DNA of 64,000 nt from Desulfoscipio sp. XC116 (GTDB taxonomy: Bacteria > Bacillota > Desulfotomaculia > Desulfotomaculales > Desulfallaceae). The position numbers and the translations under genes were made by a program. Location of the stretch: NCBI RefSeq assembly GCF_039851975.1, contig NZ_CP156660.1, positions 62,001 to 126,000 of the forward strand, written 5' to 3'. The first letter of the stretch is position 1; each line of letters starts with the position of its first letter. This document shows positions 1-9,690 of this stretch, piece by piece. Under the pieces are notes generated by a model that was given only the letters and a program-made list of their open reading frames with translations, did not search any database and had not been told where the DNA came from.

Positions 1-2
1 TT

Positions 3-629
3 CAGGCAGAGATGGAAGCGGTGTTATGTGGGTTGCGCCGGGATGGGAATAGCGATAAAGGGTTTGACGTGCTGGCGGCGGGTGTCGGTTCGGTAGCGGT
101 TGCCGTCAGCACGGCGAAGATGCTGGTTAACACCCAATACGGCCTTGTTGTGAGCGCCGGTATTGGCGGTGGATTTCCCGGCAGGGCTGAAGTGGGTTCG
201 CTCGTGCTGGCCGATAAGATTGTCGCCGCGGACCTGGGTGTGGAAACTTCCGAGGGTTTTAGCTGTTTGGATGAATTAGGTCTTGGCGCCACTTGCATTC
301 AGGTTAATCCCGGCCTGGTGCAAGATATGGCGGAGGCGCTGCTGGCGGCGGGGCTGCCGGTCCAAATCGGCCCGGTGCTTACTGTATCGACAGTGACGGG
401 TACGCTTGATAGTGCCGCTGAATTGGCTAAGCGGGTGCCGGGGGCCACCGCCGAGGCGATGGAGGGTTATGGTGTGGCTGTTGCCGCTCATGAACAGGGT
501 GTGCCGGTTCTTGAACTTCGCGCTATATCAAATCTGGTGGGTCCACGGGACCGTGCTGCCTGGCGTATCAAAGAGGCGCTGGGTGTCCTGGAGGATGCCG
601 GCCTGGTATTGAAGGGGATGTTGCTATGA
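3..629 (+). CDS. mqnB: Futalosine hydrolase, 5' end cut by window edge
   Basis: Nucleoside phosphorylase/hydrolase-fold enzyme that should split futalosine (or aminodeoxyfutalosine) to release the base in the futalosine route to menaquinone. Visible are the glycine-rich SAGIGGGFPG loop of the PNP/UDP family and the family signature AMEGYGVAVAAHEQGVPVLE followed by LRAISN..GPRD. The Asn in ISN replaces the Asp of MTA/SAH nucleosidases, as usual in futalosine hydrolases. The reading frame is open back to base 3, so the ATG at 12 is probably internal and the true start lies outside. The stop overlaps the start of mqnD by 4 bases (ATGA), so the two are translationally coupled. Family call firm; exact substrate form not decidable. 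Confidence 0.85.
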   Translation, partial: QAEMEAVLCGLRRDGNSDKGFDVLAAGVGSVAVAVSTAKMLVNTQYGLVVSAGIGGGFPGRAEVGSLVLADKIVAADLGVETSEGFSCLDELGLGATCIQVNPGLVQDMAEALLAAGLPVQIGPVLTVSTVTGTLDSAAELAKRVPGATAEAMEGYGVAVAAHEQGVPVLELRAISNLVGPRDRAAWRIKEALGVLEDAGLVLKGMLL

Positions 630-1465
630 AAATTGCTTTTTCTCCCTGTCCCAACGATACGTTTATATTTCACGCTTGGGTACATGGTCTGATACCTGGC
701 GCACCCAAGCTTGATGTCACTTACGCGGATATTGACATCACCAACAGCCTGGCGGCTGACTGCAATGGACCGGAGGTGCTGAAAGTATCTTACGCGGCAC
801 TGCCATGGGTATTGTCCGAGTATGCGCTGCTGCCATGCGGGGGTGCGCTGGGCAGGGGATGCGGGCCGCTGGTGCTTGTGTCCGGTAGGGCGGTCGCTGC
901 CGGCAAACCGGCTGTATTGGCCGGTAAGCGGGTGGCGGTGCCCGGTGAGCGATCAACCGCTTACCTGCTGTTTCGGCTATGGGCGGACCAAAATGTGCCG
1001 GGAGGCGTGGGCGATATTGTAATCTTACCGTTTTATGAAATAATGCCGGCTGTACGCGGCGGTCTGGTTGATGCGGGGCTGGTAATTCACGAGGCGCGCT
1101 TTACTTATCCTTACTACGGGTTAACTATGCTGGCGGACCTGGGCAGTTGGTGGGAATCCGATACTAGCTTGCCTATTCCGTTGGGCGCGATTATTGCCCG
1201 GCGTTCATTGGATCTTACGGCGGTCGCCGAGTGGATTAGGGCATCGGTCCGGTATGCCCGGGTACATCCGGAGACGTCGCAAGAGTATGTGCTGAGCCAT
1301 GCCCAAGAATTATCGCCGGATGTAGCTAAAGCACATATTAACCTTTACGTGAATGAGTTCACCGAAAATCTGGGCGATACGGGGTATAATGCGGTAAATA
1401 CCCTGCTTGGCCGGGCCGCGCGGGCAGGGTTGGTTCCAGGGATTGATTCAGCGGCATTAACTTAG
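626..1465 (+). CDS. mqnD: 1,4-dihydroxy-6-naphthoate synthase
   Basis: Periplasmic-binding-protein-fold enzyme converting cyclic dehypoxanthine futalosine to 1,4-dihydroxy-6-naphthoate, a late step of the futalosine menaquinone pathway. It acts in the cytosol; no signal peptide is visible. The N-terminus MKIAFSPCPNDTFIFHAW carries the SPCPND(T)F motif that separates MqnD from MqnA; 279 residues is normal for the family. The ATG overlaps the mqnB stop. Gene pairing with mqnB supports a respiratory organism that makes menaquinone without the chorismate/MenFDHCEB route. mqnA, mqnE and mqnC are not in the window and may lie upstream of base 1 or elsewhere. Confidence 0.9.
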   Translation: MKIAFSPCPNDTFIFHAWVHGLIPGAPKLDVTYADIDITNSLAADCNGPEVLKVSYAALPWVLSEYALLPCGGALGRGCGPLVLVSGRAVAAGKPAVLAGKRVAVPGERSTAYLLFRLWADQNVPGGVGDIVILPFYEIMPAVRGGLVDAGLVIHEARFTYPYYGLTMLADLGSWWESDTSLPIPLGAIIARRSLDLTAVAEWIRASVRYARVHPETSQEYVLSHAQELSPDVAKAHINLYVNEFTENLGDTGYNAVNTLLGRAARAGLVPGIDSAALT

Positions 1466-1552
1466 CATGAAGGTCGGGTAGTTTAGACTCCGAAAGTGAA
1501 GCTTTATAAAGGTTGCGCTATTTAGAACATCACGGTAAATTTATAATTTAGT

Positions 1553-1581
1553 TTGCTATTTTTGCAAAACCATGATATTAT
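1553..1581 (+). promoter_or_regulatory. Putative sigma-A promoter of the cold-shock gene
   Basis: TTGCTA (1553-1558), 17-base spacer, TATTAT (1576-1581). It would give a 5' leader of about 110 bases before the ATG at 1697. Long leaders are typical of cspA-type genes, where they act as cold-responsive structures. Inferred from spacing and motif only. Confidence 0.5.
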
Positions 1582-1696
1582 TACAAACGTGTTAAAAAGT
1601 TGAGAACGTAAACCGCTTTTGAGACCTCTTAATGCTTGGTCAAGGTTTTAAGTTTTAAGCTTTTTGATCTATTCTACAGTAAAGGAGGTTTCAGAA

Positions 1697-1894
1697 ATGG
1701 AAGGCAAAGTAAAATGGTTTAATTCCGATAAAGGGTTCGGTTTTATTGAGACAAGTGAAGGAAACGATGTATTCGTTCATTTTTCCGCAATTCAAGGTGA
1801 AGGCTTTAAAACCCTGGATGAAGGCCAGAGTGTAACTTTTGACATAGTAGAAGGCAATCGCGGTCCCCAAGCCGCAAATGTTCAAAAGTTTTAA
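1697..1894 (+). CDS. Cold-shock protein (CspA family)
   Basis: Single-strand nucleic-acid-binding OB-fold protein of 65 residues, the usual size for bacterial Csp. RNP-1 (KGFGFIE) and RNP-2 (VFVHF) are both intact. It should act as an RNA chaperone and antiterminator in the cytosol. The ATG at 1697 is chosen because AAAGGAGG lies at 1681-1688 at proper spacing and the protein then begins MEGKVKWFN like its relatives; an in-frame upstream ATG at 1664 would add 11 non-family residues. Monocistronic, with its own promoter-like sequence and a hairpin terminator. Confidence 0.95.
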   Translation: MEGKVKWFNSDKGFGFIETSEGNDVFVHFSAIQGEGFKTLDEGQSVTFDIVEGNRGPQAANVQKF

Positions 1895-1932
1895 ACGGGC
1901 CGTATAGGGTAATAAAATATGTATTGCAAGAA

Positions 1933-1966
1933 GGGTTGCTTTCTAAATGGAAAGCCCCTTTTTTAT
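1933..1966 (+). terminator. Intrinsic terminator after csp
   Basis: GGG..GCTTTC / GAAAGCCCC hairpin followed by a run of seven T. Ends the cold-shock transcript. Confidence 0.8.
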
Positions 1967-2071
1967 TTATAATCAGTTTAGCATAAGCGCAAAATCATAT
2001 TTTGATAGCTGACAAAAAAAGATTCTGCAAGCATTGGCTTGTAGAATCTGGAGAAAATGAGCATTAGATGG

Positions 2072-2959
2072 TTAATCAGCTGCTTGCAGTACGGCATCGC
2101 AATGTTGTTGTACATAGGATTTTGATATGCCGGAACCGTGAGGCTGACTGTTGAACAAATACATGTCAAAGTGTCCGGTTACATTGTTATCGGTTATATT
2201 TTCGATATCTGTATGAGGCATGCCGGACAGGGAGGCGGCAATAGCTTTTCCGCCTGCTTGCACACATACGGGTCTGGGAGTCCAGGTCCAGTCGGAGAAA
2301 AGGCTTAACATGATATCGGTGTCTTCTTTGGTTAAAGGCTCCACATCGCAGTGGTCTGAGCCGCCCAGAACAGCAAAACGCATGGTTTTGCCGGTTCGAG
2401 TATCGGTAGCGGTAAACTTCAGGCCCGGTTTTAATATGTTTATTCCTTCTTTATACCAATCAATCAGCCGGCCATGCCTGGATGAATTGCTTTCTCCCAG
2501 TGCTTCCGCATTCTTAGGGCGTTCGACAGAACCTCTGGAAACGCTGCTGCCGTTTAAGGACAATGTTTGCCCGGCATAAATCAAATCACCTTGGATATTA
2601 TTCAGCCTGCGGATACCCTCGGCGGTAGTGCCAAACCTCTGGGCTATGCCGCCGAGTGTGTCTCCCGGCTGTACAATGTAAGCGCCGGGAGGAGTACGGC
2701 TATCTTTTTGATTTGCTGTCAGTGCTTGAGCCGCTGTTGTTTTTGATGTGTTGTCCAGCTTCAGAACTTGTCCGACGGTCAGGCGATCGTCTTTTAAATT
2801 ATTGATTTCCATTATCTTATCGATGTTGATACCATAGCTTTGGGAAATTTTCCATAGCGAGTCTCCCTCCGCCACTTTATAGTCGGCGGCGCAAGCCGGG
2901 TTGGCATTGAGCAAGAGCAATAGCAGTAAGCCCGGCAGAAACATTCTGATTTTAATCAT
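2072..2959 (-). CDS. Secreted protein: two LysM domains plus conserved C-terminal domain
   Basis: 295 residues. A signal peptide (1-24, Leu-run, cleavage near ACAAD) is followed by LysM 1 (about 26-68, YKVAEGDSLWKISQSYGI) and LysM 2 (about 93-136, YIVQPGDTLGGIAQRFG), so it should sit outside the membrane on peptidoglycan. The C-terminal 130 residues form a domain I recognise from other clostridial LysM proteins but cannot name: conserved marks are HCDVEPLT, WTWTPRPV, AASLSGMPH and GHFDMYLFNSQPHG. His and Asp residues are prominent, but no known catalytic triad is evident. Start supported by AAAGGAGA upstream of the ATG. Convergent with csp. A spore- or cell-wall role is only inference. Confidence 0.8.
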   Translation of the reverse strand: MIKIRMFLPGLLLLLLLNANPACAADYKVAEGDSLWKISQSYGINIDKIMEINNLKDDRLTVGQVLKLDNTSKTTAAQALTANQKDSRTPPGAYIVQPGDTLGGIAQRFGTTAEGIRRLNNIQGDLIYAGQTLSLNGSSVSRGSVERPKNAEALGESNSSRHGRLIDWYKEGINILKPGLKFTATDTRTGKTMRFAVLGGSDHCDVEPLTKEDTDIMLSLFSDWTWTPRPVCVQAGGKAIAASLSGMPHTDIENITDNNVTGHFDMYLFNSQPHGSGISKSYVQQHCDAVLQAAD

Positions 2960-3435
2960 TAAATGTATCTCCTTTTTTGCAGCATTACTTTAGTAAAACA
3001 TTCAATATTCGGCATTATTATCCCTGCCATTGTAGTGAAAAAATTAACTATGTTTACTTCTGTCCTCTGTATTTGGAAATTTAAAAAAATTTTTTATTGT
3101 GGGAGGAAATTTATTGTCAAAGCAGAATATATTTTCATTAATATCCGGAGAAACATTTGCATTTCTCGGATGCACTAGAGTGGTATGGTAAAATGGTATT
3201 AATTAACGGTAGCGACACCGGGTATGGTGTGTAATAATAGCTGTTTTAAAGCTGTTTTTAAAAGGGTAGGACAGTAGTACGGTAGGTAAAGTAGATGCAG
3301 GTTTCAGGCGCTTCCCGGACAGCCTCGCTGGTTTTAATGTGGGGTATGTCGCTGTTGGGATGATGCGGCCCGCTCTTCTTTTAACTCCTACGGGGGTTTT
3401 TTTTATTGCCAGAGAGAAAAAGGAGGTCAAAGGAA
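2960..3435. other. Gene-free interval before dctPQM, possible leader
   Basis: No protein-coding reading frame with a credible ribosome site. The final 200 bases are G+C-richer and end in a T-run (3397-3404) just before the dctP ribosome site, which could be the tail of a transcribed attenuator-like leader. I could not match it to a riboswitch class. Confidence 0.35.
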
Positions 3436-4518
3436 TTGAGTAAGTATGGCAGTAAGGTGATATGGAGGTTGAAGCAAAAGTTGCCGGCTATATTAACGCT
3501 GGGTATGATGGTGCTTTTAGCCGGTTGTGGGTCGTCGGCCGCACCCGAAAAAGGCACGGGGCAGGTTGTTGAACTTAAACTGGCGCATTTCTTTCCCAGC
3601 ACTCATCCGGCAGAGACAGATTTAATCCAGCCCTGGGCCCAAGCGATTGAAGAGGCTACCAATGGCCAGGTGAAGATAACCAGCTATCCCGGCGAAACGC
3701 TGCTTAAAGCGGATCAGGTGTACGACGGGGTGGTCAGCGGTGTTGCCGATATGGGCATGTCTTGTTTCTCCTACACCCGGGGACGTTTTCCGGTCATGGA
3801 GACTTTTGAGCTTCCCGGCGTTACCTATAATAATTCCAAGGTGGCCAGCAAGGTGGCCTGGGAGGGAATTAAAAAAATAAATCCGGAAGAAATTCAGGAT
3901 ACCAAAATGATGATGGCGCTTACCACCGGCCCCGGAGATTTGTTCACCAAGGTTCCGGTACGCCGTCTGGAGGACTTGCAAGGCCTGGAAATAAGGGCTA
4001 CGGGTCTGAGCGCTCAAACACTTCAGGATCTGGGGGCCAATCCGGTGGCGATGCCCCAGTCCGATGCTTATGAAGCTTTATCCAAGGGAGTTGTTAAGGG
4101 CAATCTGTCTCCGGTTGAAGTATTAAAGGGTTGGAAGCATGCTGAGGTGACTAAATATTTAACCAAGACGCCTTTCCTTTACAATACCTTGTTTTTTATA
4201 ACCATGAATCTGGATAAGTGGAATTCATTGTCTCCGGAAAACCAGGCGGCCATTGAAAAAGTAAATGAAAAATATTTTACGGAAGTGGCTATGGGCCTGT
4301 GGGATAAGCAAAACGAGGCCGCTATGAAGTGGGCTGTTGAAGAACAGGGCGTCCAGGAGATAAAACTGACTGAAGAGGAAACCGATCGCTGGATAAAGCT
4401 TGTGCGGCCCATTCAGGATGAATTTGTAGCCGATATGGATGCCAAGGGGCTCGCGGGCCGGCAAATTATGGATACCGTTTTGGAGCTGGCTGACAAATAC
4501 AATAAGGAATACCAATAA
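3436..4518 (+). CDS. dctP: TRAP transporter solute-binding lipoprotein, DctP family
   Basis: Extracytoplasmic receptor that captures a small carboxylate-type anion and hands it to the DctQM permease. The N-terminus has a basic stretch, a hydrophobic core and the lipobox LLAGCG, so it should be a membrane-anchored lipoprotein. The family Arg-containing region LEDLQGLEIRATG (about residues 180-192) precedes the ligand segment ANPVAMPQSDAYEAL. The TTG at 3436 is preferred over the TTG at 3406 because AGGAGG lies at 3421-3426, nine bases upstream. First gene of dctPQM. Ligand not predictable from sequence; C4-dicarboxylates and 2-oxoacids are both common. Confidence 0.88.
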   Translation: MSKYGSKVIWRLKQKLPAILTLGMMVLLAGCGSSAAPEKGTGQVVELKLAHFFPSTHPAETDLIQPWAQAIEEATNGQVKITSYPGETLLKADQVYDGVVSGVADMGMSCFSYTRGRFPVMETFELPGVTYNNSKVASKVAWEGIKKINPEEIQDTKMMMALTTGPGDLFTKVPVRRLEDLQGLEIRATGLSAQTLQDLGANPVAMPQSDAYEALSKGVVKGNLSPVEVLKGWKHAEVTKYLTKTPFLYNTLFFITMNLDKWNSLSPENQAAIEKVNEKYFTEVAMGLWDKQNEAAMKWAVEEQGVQEIKLTEEETDRWIKLVRPIQDEFVADMDAKGLAGRQIMDTVLELADKYNKEYQ

Positions 4519-4537
4519 TACCTGGGGGTGATGGGAA

Positions 4538-5098
4538 GTGGTTAGAATTACCGGTATGGTGACGGGCTTGAGCCGCGTTATTGATAAAATAGCCGGGTTG
4601 TGCATGGTGTCCGCCATGCTGCTGGCGGTTGCCAATATATTTTTGAGAGCTTTATTCAGCCGTCCCATTTTGGGGGTTTACGAATATGTTGTTTTTTTAA
4701 CGGTGGTGACGATAGGCTTGTCCCTGGCTTACTGTGCGGTGCAGGACGGCCATATTGCCGTGAGCTTTGTGTTTGACCGGCTGCCTTTAAAATTGCAAGG
4801 GCCGGTTGATTTAATAATTAACACTGCGGCCTGCTTATTTTGGAGTCTTTGTGCCTGGCAGGTCGGTGTCTACGCCGGCAGTACGGCGGCCAGCGGTATA
4901 GTGTCACCTACTTCTCAATTACCTTTATATCCTTTTATTTACCTGGTTGCCTTTGGGCTGGCGGTGCTTGCCCTGGTATTGCTGGTTAGGACAGTAGAGG
5001 CCGCGCAAAGGTTGTGGCAGCCATCTATAACAACCCTGTCATCGCCTCAAACTAAGGCGATGAAATCTATGCAAAAGGCGGCGGCATTAAATAAATGA
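4538..5098 (+). CDS. dctQ: TRAP transporter small permease, DctQ family
   Basis: Small membrane subunit of 186 residues with four predicted membrane helices (about 17-38, 50-70, 90-112, 132-153), bridging the receptor to DctM. Family pattern FLRALF...YEYVVFLTVVTIGLSLAY with the conserved acidic residue is visible. GTG start behind GGGGGTGA. The stop overlaps the dctM ATG by four bases. The cytoplasmic C-tail (about 35 residues) is longer than usual and polar. Confidence 0.85.
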   Translation: MVRITGMVTGLSRVIDKIAGLCMVSAMLLAVANIFLRALFSRPILGVYEYVVFLTVVTIGLSLAYCAVQDGHIAVSFVFDRLPLKLQGPVDLIINTAACLFWSLCAWQVGVYAGSTAASGIVSPTSQLPLYPFIYLVAFGLAVLALVLLVRTVEAAQRLWQPSITTLSSPQTKAMKSMQKAAALNK

Positions 5099-6402
5099 GC
5101 GCATTGATAGTTGGAATAATCAGTATTATAGCTTTCTTTATCCTATTGGTTTTGCGGATGCCCATTGCTTTTGCCATGGCTCTGGTGGGCCTTGTCGGAT
5201 TCGGTTGTTTGACTTCACCGTCTGCCGCCTTTAGTATGGTGGCCAAGGAAATTTACGCCACATTTGCTTCCTATTCGCTGGGTGTTATCGCCATGTTTGT
5301 TTGGATGGGCTTTCTGGCCTTTTATTCAGGTATTGGTAGCAGGATGTACGTATTTGCGTATAAGCTGATCGGCCACTATCCGGGTGGGCTGGCTATAGCC
5401 ACTCAGGCGGCATGCGGCGTGTTCGGGGCTATTTGTGGTTCCAATACGGCCACAGCGGCTACTATTGGCGCCATTGCATTGCCGGAGATGAAAAAGTATC
5501 AATATGACGATTCACTGGCCACGGCCAGCGTGGCCGCGGGCGGTGTGCTGGGTGTGCTGATTCCGCCCAGCGTGATATTTATTATTTACGGTATGGCAAC
5601 GGAACAGTCGGTAGGCAGTTTATTTGTAGCGGGTATACTGCCCGGTATACTTCTTATGCTGCTGTATATGGCCACCATCGCGGTGATTACTTTTCGCAGG
5701 CCCGGCCTGGGTCCCGCCGGGCCAAAAGCAACCTGGCGGGAAAGATCCGTAGCGCTCCGCGGTGGGCTGGGGGAAGTTCTGGTTATATTCTCCATATCCA
5801 TGGGCGGGCTTTTTATCGGCTGGTTTACTCCCACGGAAGCGGGCGCTGTAGGTGCCGCGGGTGTTTTGGGGGTAGCCCTTTTTAAGAGAAGCCTCAGTTG
5901 GGAGGGTTTTAACAAATCCCTTTTAGACGCCACGCGCACTACGGCCATGATTATGCTGCTTATCGCCGGGGCTATGATTTTCGGGCGTCTGATGGCCGTA
6001 AGCAGGCTGCCGTTTGAAATGGCCCAAATGGCCGGTGCCTTGCCCCTGCCTCCTTTTGCAGTGATGGCCATAATATTATTTATCTACCTGGTGCTGGGCT
6101 GTTTTATCGATGCGCTGGCCCTGGTGCTGCTAACCATACCTATATTTTATCCCATTGCAGTGAATACTCTCGGTTACGATCCTATCTGGTTCGGCGTAAT
6201 TATTGTAATGACCGTGGCCATGGGGGTAATTACGCCTCCGGTGGGTATGAATGTATACATTATCAAGGGAGTTGCGCCGGATATACCCCTGGAAGTGATT
6301 TATAAGGGTGTATGGCCTTTTTTGGGGGCGATTATAGTTTGTTTGGCCCTGCTGGTTGCCTTTCCGCAGCTGGCCACCTTTTTGCCCGGATTAATAGCTT
6401 AG
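5095..6402 (+). CDS. dctM: TRAP transporter large permease, DctM family
   Basis: Transport subunit of 435 residues with about twelve hydrophobic segments. It should move the DctP-bound anion inward with a sodium gradient. Typical family motifs include GAICGSNTATAATIGAIALPEMKK, GVLIPPSVIFIIYG and the C-terminal ITPPVGMNVYIIKG. It starts inside the dctQ stop codon (ATGA), giving a tight three-gene operon. No regulator is adjacent. Confidence 0.9.
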   Translation: MSALIVGIISIIAFFILLVLRMPIAFAMALVGLVGFGCLTSPSAAFSMVAKEIYATFASYSLGVIAMFVWMGFLAFYSGIGSRMYVFAYKLIGHYPGGLAIATQAACGVFGAICGSNTATAATIGAIALPEMKKYQYDDSLATASVAAGGVLGVLIPPSVIFIIYGMATEQSVGSLFVAGILPGILLMLLYMATIAVITFRRPGLGPAGPKATWRERSVALRGGLGEVLVIFSISMGGLFIGWFTPTEAGAVGAAGVLGVALFKRSLSWEGFNKSLLDATRTTAMIMLLIAGAMIFGRLMAVSRLPFEMAQMAGALPLPPFAVMAIILFIYLVLGCFIDALALVLLTIPIFYPIAVNTLGYDPIWFGVIIVMTVAMGVITPPVGMNVYIIKGVAPDIPLEVIYKGVWPFLGAIIVCLALLVAFPQLATFLPGLIA

Positions 6403-6597
6403 ATCTTAGCATTGACATTGCAGTGGAAAGTATAGCTTATTGAACTTTGAGATGGGTTCGCCCCGCTCCCCAAATTACTTGCGCCGCAGCATTAAACATG
6501 ATTGTTGCACAGGCAAGTTGAATTTTATGGTTTGTTTGTATGCGCTGCTTGATGCTATCGTACTATTGTTAACCCTCTTGCATATAATAATCTTTCG

Positions 6598-6642
6598 GGG
6601 AGTAACTGCCTTATGGGCGGCTGCTCCCTGCTTTTGGTTTTA
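6598..6642. terminator. Hairpin between dctM and the convergent flavoprotein gene
   Basis: GGGAGTAACTGCC pairs imperfectly with GGCGGCTGCTCCC across TTATG, followed on the plus strand by a T-rich tail. It likely ends dctPQM and may serve both strands. Moderate because of mismatches. Confidence 0.5.
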
Positions 6643-6656
6643 AGCAACAGCTTTAA

Positions 6657-7910
6657 TCATGCTTTAGCAGCGCTTAAACCGCTTAGATATCCTGTGGAGA
6701 AGGCGATTTGTAAATTATAACCTCCGGTTAAGGCATCAACATCAATTACCTCTCCGGCAAAATACAGTCCGTTAATAATTTTAGACTCCAGGGTTGACGG
6801 GTTGATTTCCTTAATATTAATACCGCCGCTGGTAACAATGGCTTCATCCAGCGGGCGGGTGCCCGTGACTGTTAGAGTAACATTTTTTAAAGTATGCGCC
6901 AGCTGCTCCCGCTCTTTTTTGTTGATTCGGTTTACTTGCTTGTGCATATCTACGCCGGACAATTGTAATACAATGTCAATCATTCTTTGGGGCAGTAAGT
7001 CATCAAGGGCGTTTTTTAAGTGTTTGCCGCTATATTTATTAAAATCTCTCTGTAAGCGGGCATTCAGCTGCTCGTTGGTCAATGCCGGCTTAAGGTCAAG
7101 GGTTAAAAGCACCGGATTATTGGTTTCTGTATGAATATAGTGTTTTATAAGGCTGCTGATGCTTAGAATAATTGGCCCGGATACGCCAAAGTGGGTAAAA
7201 ATCATTTCTCCAAATTGTTCCGCACGGACTTTGTTATTAATAACAGCTTTTGCGGACACGTTTTTTAACGTTAGACCCTGCAGGTCTTTGACCCATTTTT
7301 CTCCGGTTGCCAAGGGAACTAAAGCCGGCTTGGGATCTATGACGGAATGGCCCAGCCGCTGTGCCATTTTGTAGCCGTCTCCGGTGGAGCCCGTTTGTTT
7401 GTAAGACATGCCCCCCGTGGCAATAATGACTTTGGGCGCGGATATTTTTTTATCGTTGTTTATAAATACACCCGCTGCCCGGTGATTGTCTATGAGTATT
7501 CCTTTGACTTCAGTATGTAATTTTACATGAACACTGTTTATCTGCAGGTGCTTTTGGAGTGCTTTGATAACATCGCTGGACTTATCCGAGGCGGGGAAAA
7601 CCCGGTTGCCGCGTTCCACTTTGGTTTGGACACCCAAAGATGCCAGCAGTGCCGTAAGATGGTGATTATCAAAGGATCTTAAGGCGCTGTACAGAAATTT
7701 GGGATTAGAGATGATATTTTGAAAAAAATCATCCGCGTCTCCGTTATTAGTGACATTGCACCTGCCTTTTCCGGTAATAAACAGTTTCTTGCCCAGTTTG
7801 TCGTTCTTTTCAAGCAGGACGACTTTTAACCCTTTGGCCGCCGCAGTGGATGCGCCGAGCATACCTGCCGGACCGCCGCCAACGACTATTAAATCGTAAT
7901 CGTAATCCAT
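6657..7910 (-). CDS. HI0933/BaiN-like NAD(P)/FAD-dependent oxidoreductase
   Basis: Cytosolic flavoprotein of 417 residues. The N-terminal FAD-binding Rossmann motif DLIVVGGGPAGMLGASTAAA (residues 6-25) is followed by the family signature KLFITGKGRCNVTNN (about 41-55). The C-terminus ends in the FAD-contact segment GLYFAGEVIDVDALTGGYNLQ. The family includes bile-acid reductase BaiN and many proteins of unknown substrate; some act on quinone- or steroid-like ring systems. Substrate here unknown. Single gene, convergent with dctM and divergent from the helicase at 8077. Confidence 0.85.
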   Translation of the reverse strand: MDYDYDLIVVGGGPAGMLGASTAAAKGLKVVLLEKNDKLGKKLFITGKGRCNVTNNGDADDFFQNIISNPKFLYSALRSFDNHHLTALLASLGVQTKVERGNRVFPASDKSSDVIKALQKHLQINSVHVKLHTEVKGILIDNHRAAGVFINNDKKISAPKVIIATGGMSYKQTGSTGDGYKMAQRLGHSVIDPKPALVPLATGEKWVKDLQGLTLKNVSAKAVINNKVRAEQFGEMIFTHFGVSGPIILSISSLIKHYIHTETNNPVLLTLDLKPALTNEQLNARLQRDFNKYSGKHLKNALDDLLPQRMIDIVLQLSGVDMHKQVNRINKKEREQLAHTLKNVTLTVTGTRPLDEAIVTSGGINIKEINPSTLESKIINGLYFAGEVIDVDALTGGYNLQIAFSTGYLSGLSAAKA

Positions 7911-8076
7911 TTGTTTGCCCCCGGATAGAGTATAGTAAGTAATATTATAAAGACAAACAGTCCAATAAACAAATTCTTAAAACGCAAATATTTCCAAGGT
8001 ATTGCTTATTTATGATATGATAGTAACTGTGGTTTGGGTATGCTATAGATGATAGATCAAGTAAAGGGGAAAAATT

Positions 8077-9522
8077 ATGATGGTATTTCATGACTTTGGT
8101 TTAACCGAGCCTTTAATTAAGGCCCTTAATAATATGGGGTTTGAGGAGGCGACGCCTATACAGGAGCGCGCCATTCCCGTAGGCTTGCAAGGGCGGGACC
8201 TCATCGGTCAGGCACATACGGGCACCGGTAAAACAGCGGCTTTTGGTATACCTCTGATGGAAATTTTACAGGTTGGGCGAGGATATATACAAGGTATTGT
8301 TTTAGCCCCCACCCGTGAATTAGCCGTCCAGGTAGCTGAGGAATTAAATAAACTCGGACAATATAAGGGCATCAATACATTGCCTATATACGGGGGCCAG
8401 GATATTAACCGCCAGATCAGAGCGCTTAAAAAAAGACCTCACATTATTGTGGGCACGCCCGGGCGTTTAATGGATCACATGAGGCGCAAAACAATCCGTC
8501 TGAATCAAGTCGGTATAGTGGTTTTGGATGAAGCGGACGAAATGCTGAATATGGGATTTGTTGAGGACATTGAAAATATACTTAAAGATATTCCGGAGGA
8601 AAGACAGACGATGCTTTTTTCCGCAACGATGCCGGCCCCTATCCGGGCTCTGGCCGGCCGCTTCATGAACAACCCGGAGGTTATCAGGGTTGAATCCCGG
8701 CAGGTAACGGTGCCGAACATTGAGCAAGGTTACATCGAAGTGCACGAAAAACAAAAATTTGATGTGCTGTGCCGCTTGCTGGATACCCAGTCGCCGGACA
8801 GGGCTATTATTTTTGGCCGGACTAAACGCCGGGTAGACGAGCTGTTTGAAGCATTGAACAAACGTGGCTATTCGGCTGAAGGGATTCACGGGGATTTATC
8901 CCAGGCCAGGCGGGACCAGGTGATGAGACAGTTTAAGGAAGGCGCGATCGAAATGCTGGTGGCTACTGATGTGGCCGCCAGGGGGCTGGACATTACCGGG
9001 GTAACCCATATATATAATTTTGACATTCCCCAGGACCCGGAGGGTTATGTCCATCGTGTCGGCCGTACCGGGCGGGCCGGTAAAACGGGTGTGGCCATTA
9101 CTTTGGTGACGCCCAGGGAAATACATCACTTGAGGGTAATTGAAAATATGACCAGGGGTAAAATAGCCCGCCGCCCCGTGCCGACGCTAAAAGACGCTAT
9201 TGAGGGGCAGCAGCGCATGGCAGTGGAAAGATTGCTTGCGGCTGTAGAAAAAGAAAACATAGAGAATTACCGGGTGCTGGCCGAAGGGCTATTGGAAGAA
9301 ACCGATTCGGTTACGTTGCTGTCGGCGGCCTTAAAGGTGCTTACCAAGGAGCCTGATCAGACCCCTGTTGCGTTGACTGAAGAAATGCCGCTCAGGATTA
9401 AAAAGAATAAAAATATACGTACCGGTCAAAGGAGCTATTACGGCGGATCGGGTAAGAAGGGCGCCGCCGGGGGCGGTGGGGGCTTTAGAGGGAAAAAGCG
9501 GTCAAGCAGCCGGTCCTATTAA
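8077..9522 (+). CDS. DEAD-box ATP-dependent RNA helicase (CshA/DeaD type)
   Basis: 481 residues. All helicase motifs are intact: Q motif (FGLTEPLI...TPIQ), Walker [32 protein letters not shown] and HRVGRTGR. After the two RecA-like domains (to about 370) comes a short helical segment and a basic Gly/Lys/Ser tail (about 435-481) suited to RNA binding. It resembles CshA-type helicases that aid ribosome assembly, mRNA turnover and cold growth. Two ATG codons in tandem (8077, 8080) follow AAAGGGG. The gene is followed directly by a palindromic repeat that may end the transcript. Confidence 0.92.
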   Translation: MMVFHDFGLTEPLIKALNNMGFEEATPIQERAIPVGLQGRDLIGQAHTGTGKTAAFGIPLMEILQVGRGYIQGIVLAPTRELAVQVAEELNKLGQYKGINTLPIYGGQDINRQIRALKKRPHIIVGTPGRLMDHMRRKTIRLNQVGIVVLDEADEMLNMGFVEDIENILKDIPEERQTMLFSATMPAPIRALAGRFMNNPEVIRVESRQVTVPNIEQGYIEVHEKQKFDVLCRLLDTQSPDRAIIFGRTKRRVDELFEALNKRGYSAEGIHGDLSQARRDQVMRQFKEGAIEMLVATDVAARGLDITGVTHIYNFDIPQDPEGYVHRVGRTGRAGKTGVAITLVTPREIHHLRVIENMTRGKIARRPVPTLKDAIEGQQRMAVERLLAAVEKENIENYRVLAEGLLEETDSVTLLSAALKVLTKEPDQTPVALTEEMPLRIKKNKNIRTGQRSYYGGSGKKGAAGGGGGFRGKKRSSSRSY

Positions 9523-9544
9523 ATGCATATTAAATGCAGAAAAA

Positions 9545-9690
9545 AGGGGAGTGTCGCAAAACTACTTTCTTGGAGTAGTGAGCGACGCTCCCTTTTCTAA
9601 ATGCAGCTAATTATTCCGATAACAATCCGGTATTTTTATAAAAAGCTGCCGCACTATGACTCTTCAGCCCGTTGTGCAACAACCTATTTT
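9545..9690 (-). mobile_element. MITE-like palindromic element, copy A
   Basis: About 146 bases that match copy B (60740-60880) in reverse orientation along the whole length by eye. The left hairpin on the plus strand (GGGAGTGTCGC...GCGACGCTCCC, 9546-9595) sits right after the helicase stop and could double as a terminator. The other end carries TTGTGCAACAAC. Ends are loosely inverted (GGGG..GT.GCA). No coding capacity. Confidence 0.6.

Noticed and set aside
2963-3178. 71-codon frame before the TRAP operon
   Set aside because: Ile/Phe/Lys-rich composition typical of translated A+T-rich spacer; no ribosome site.
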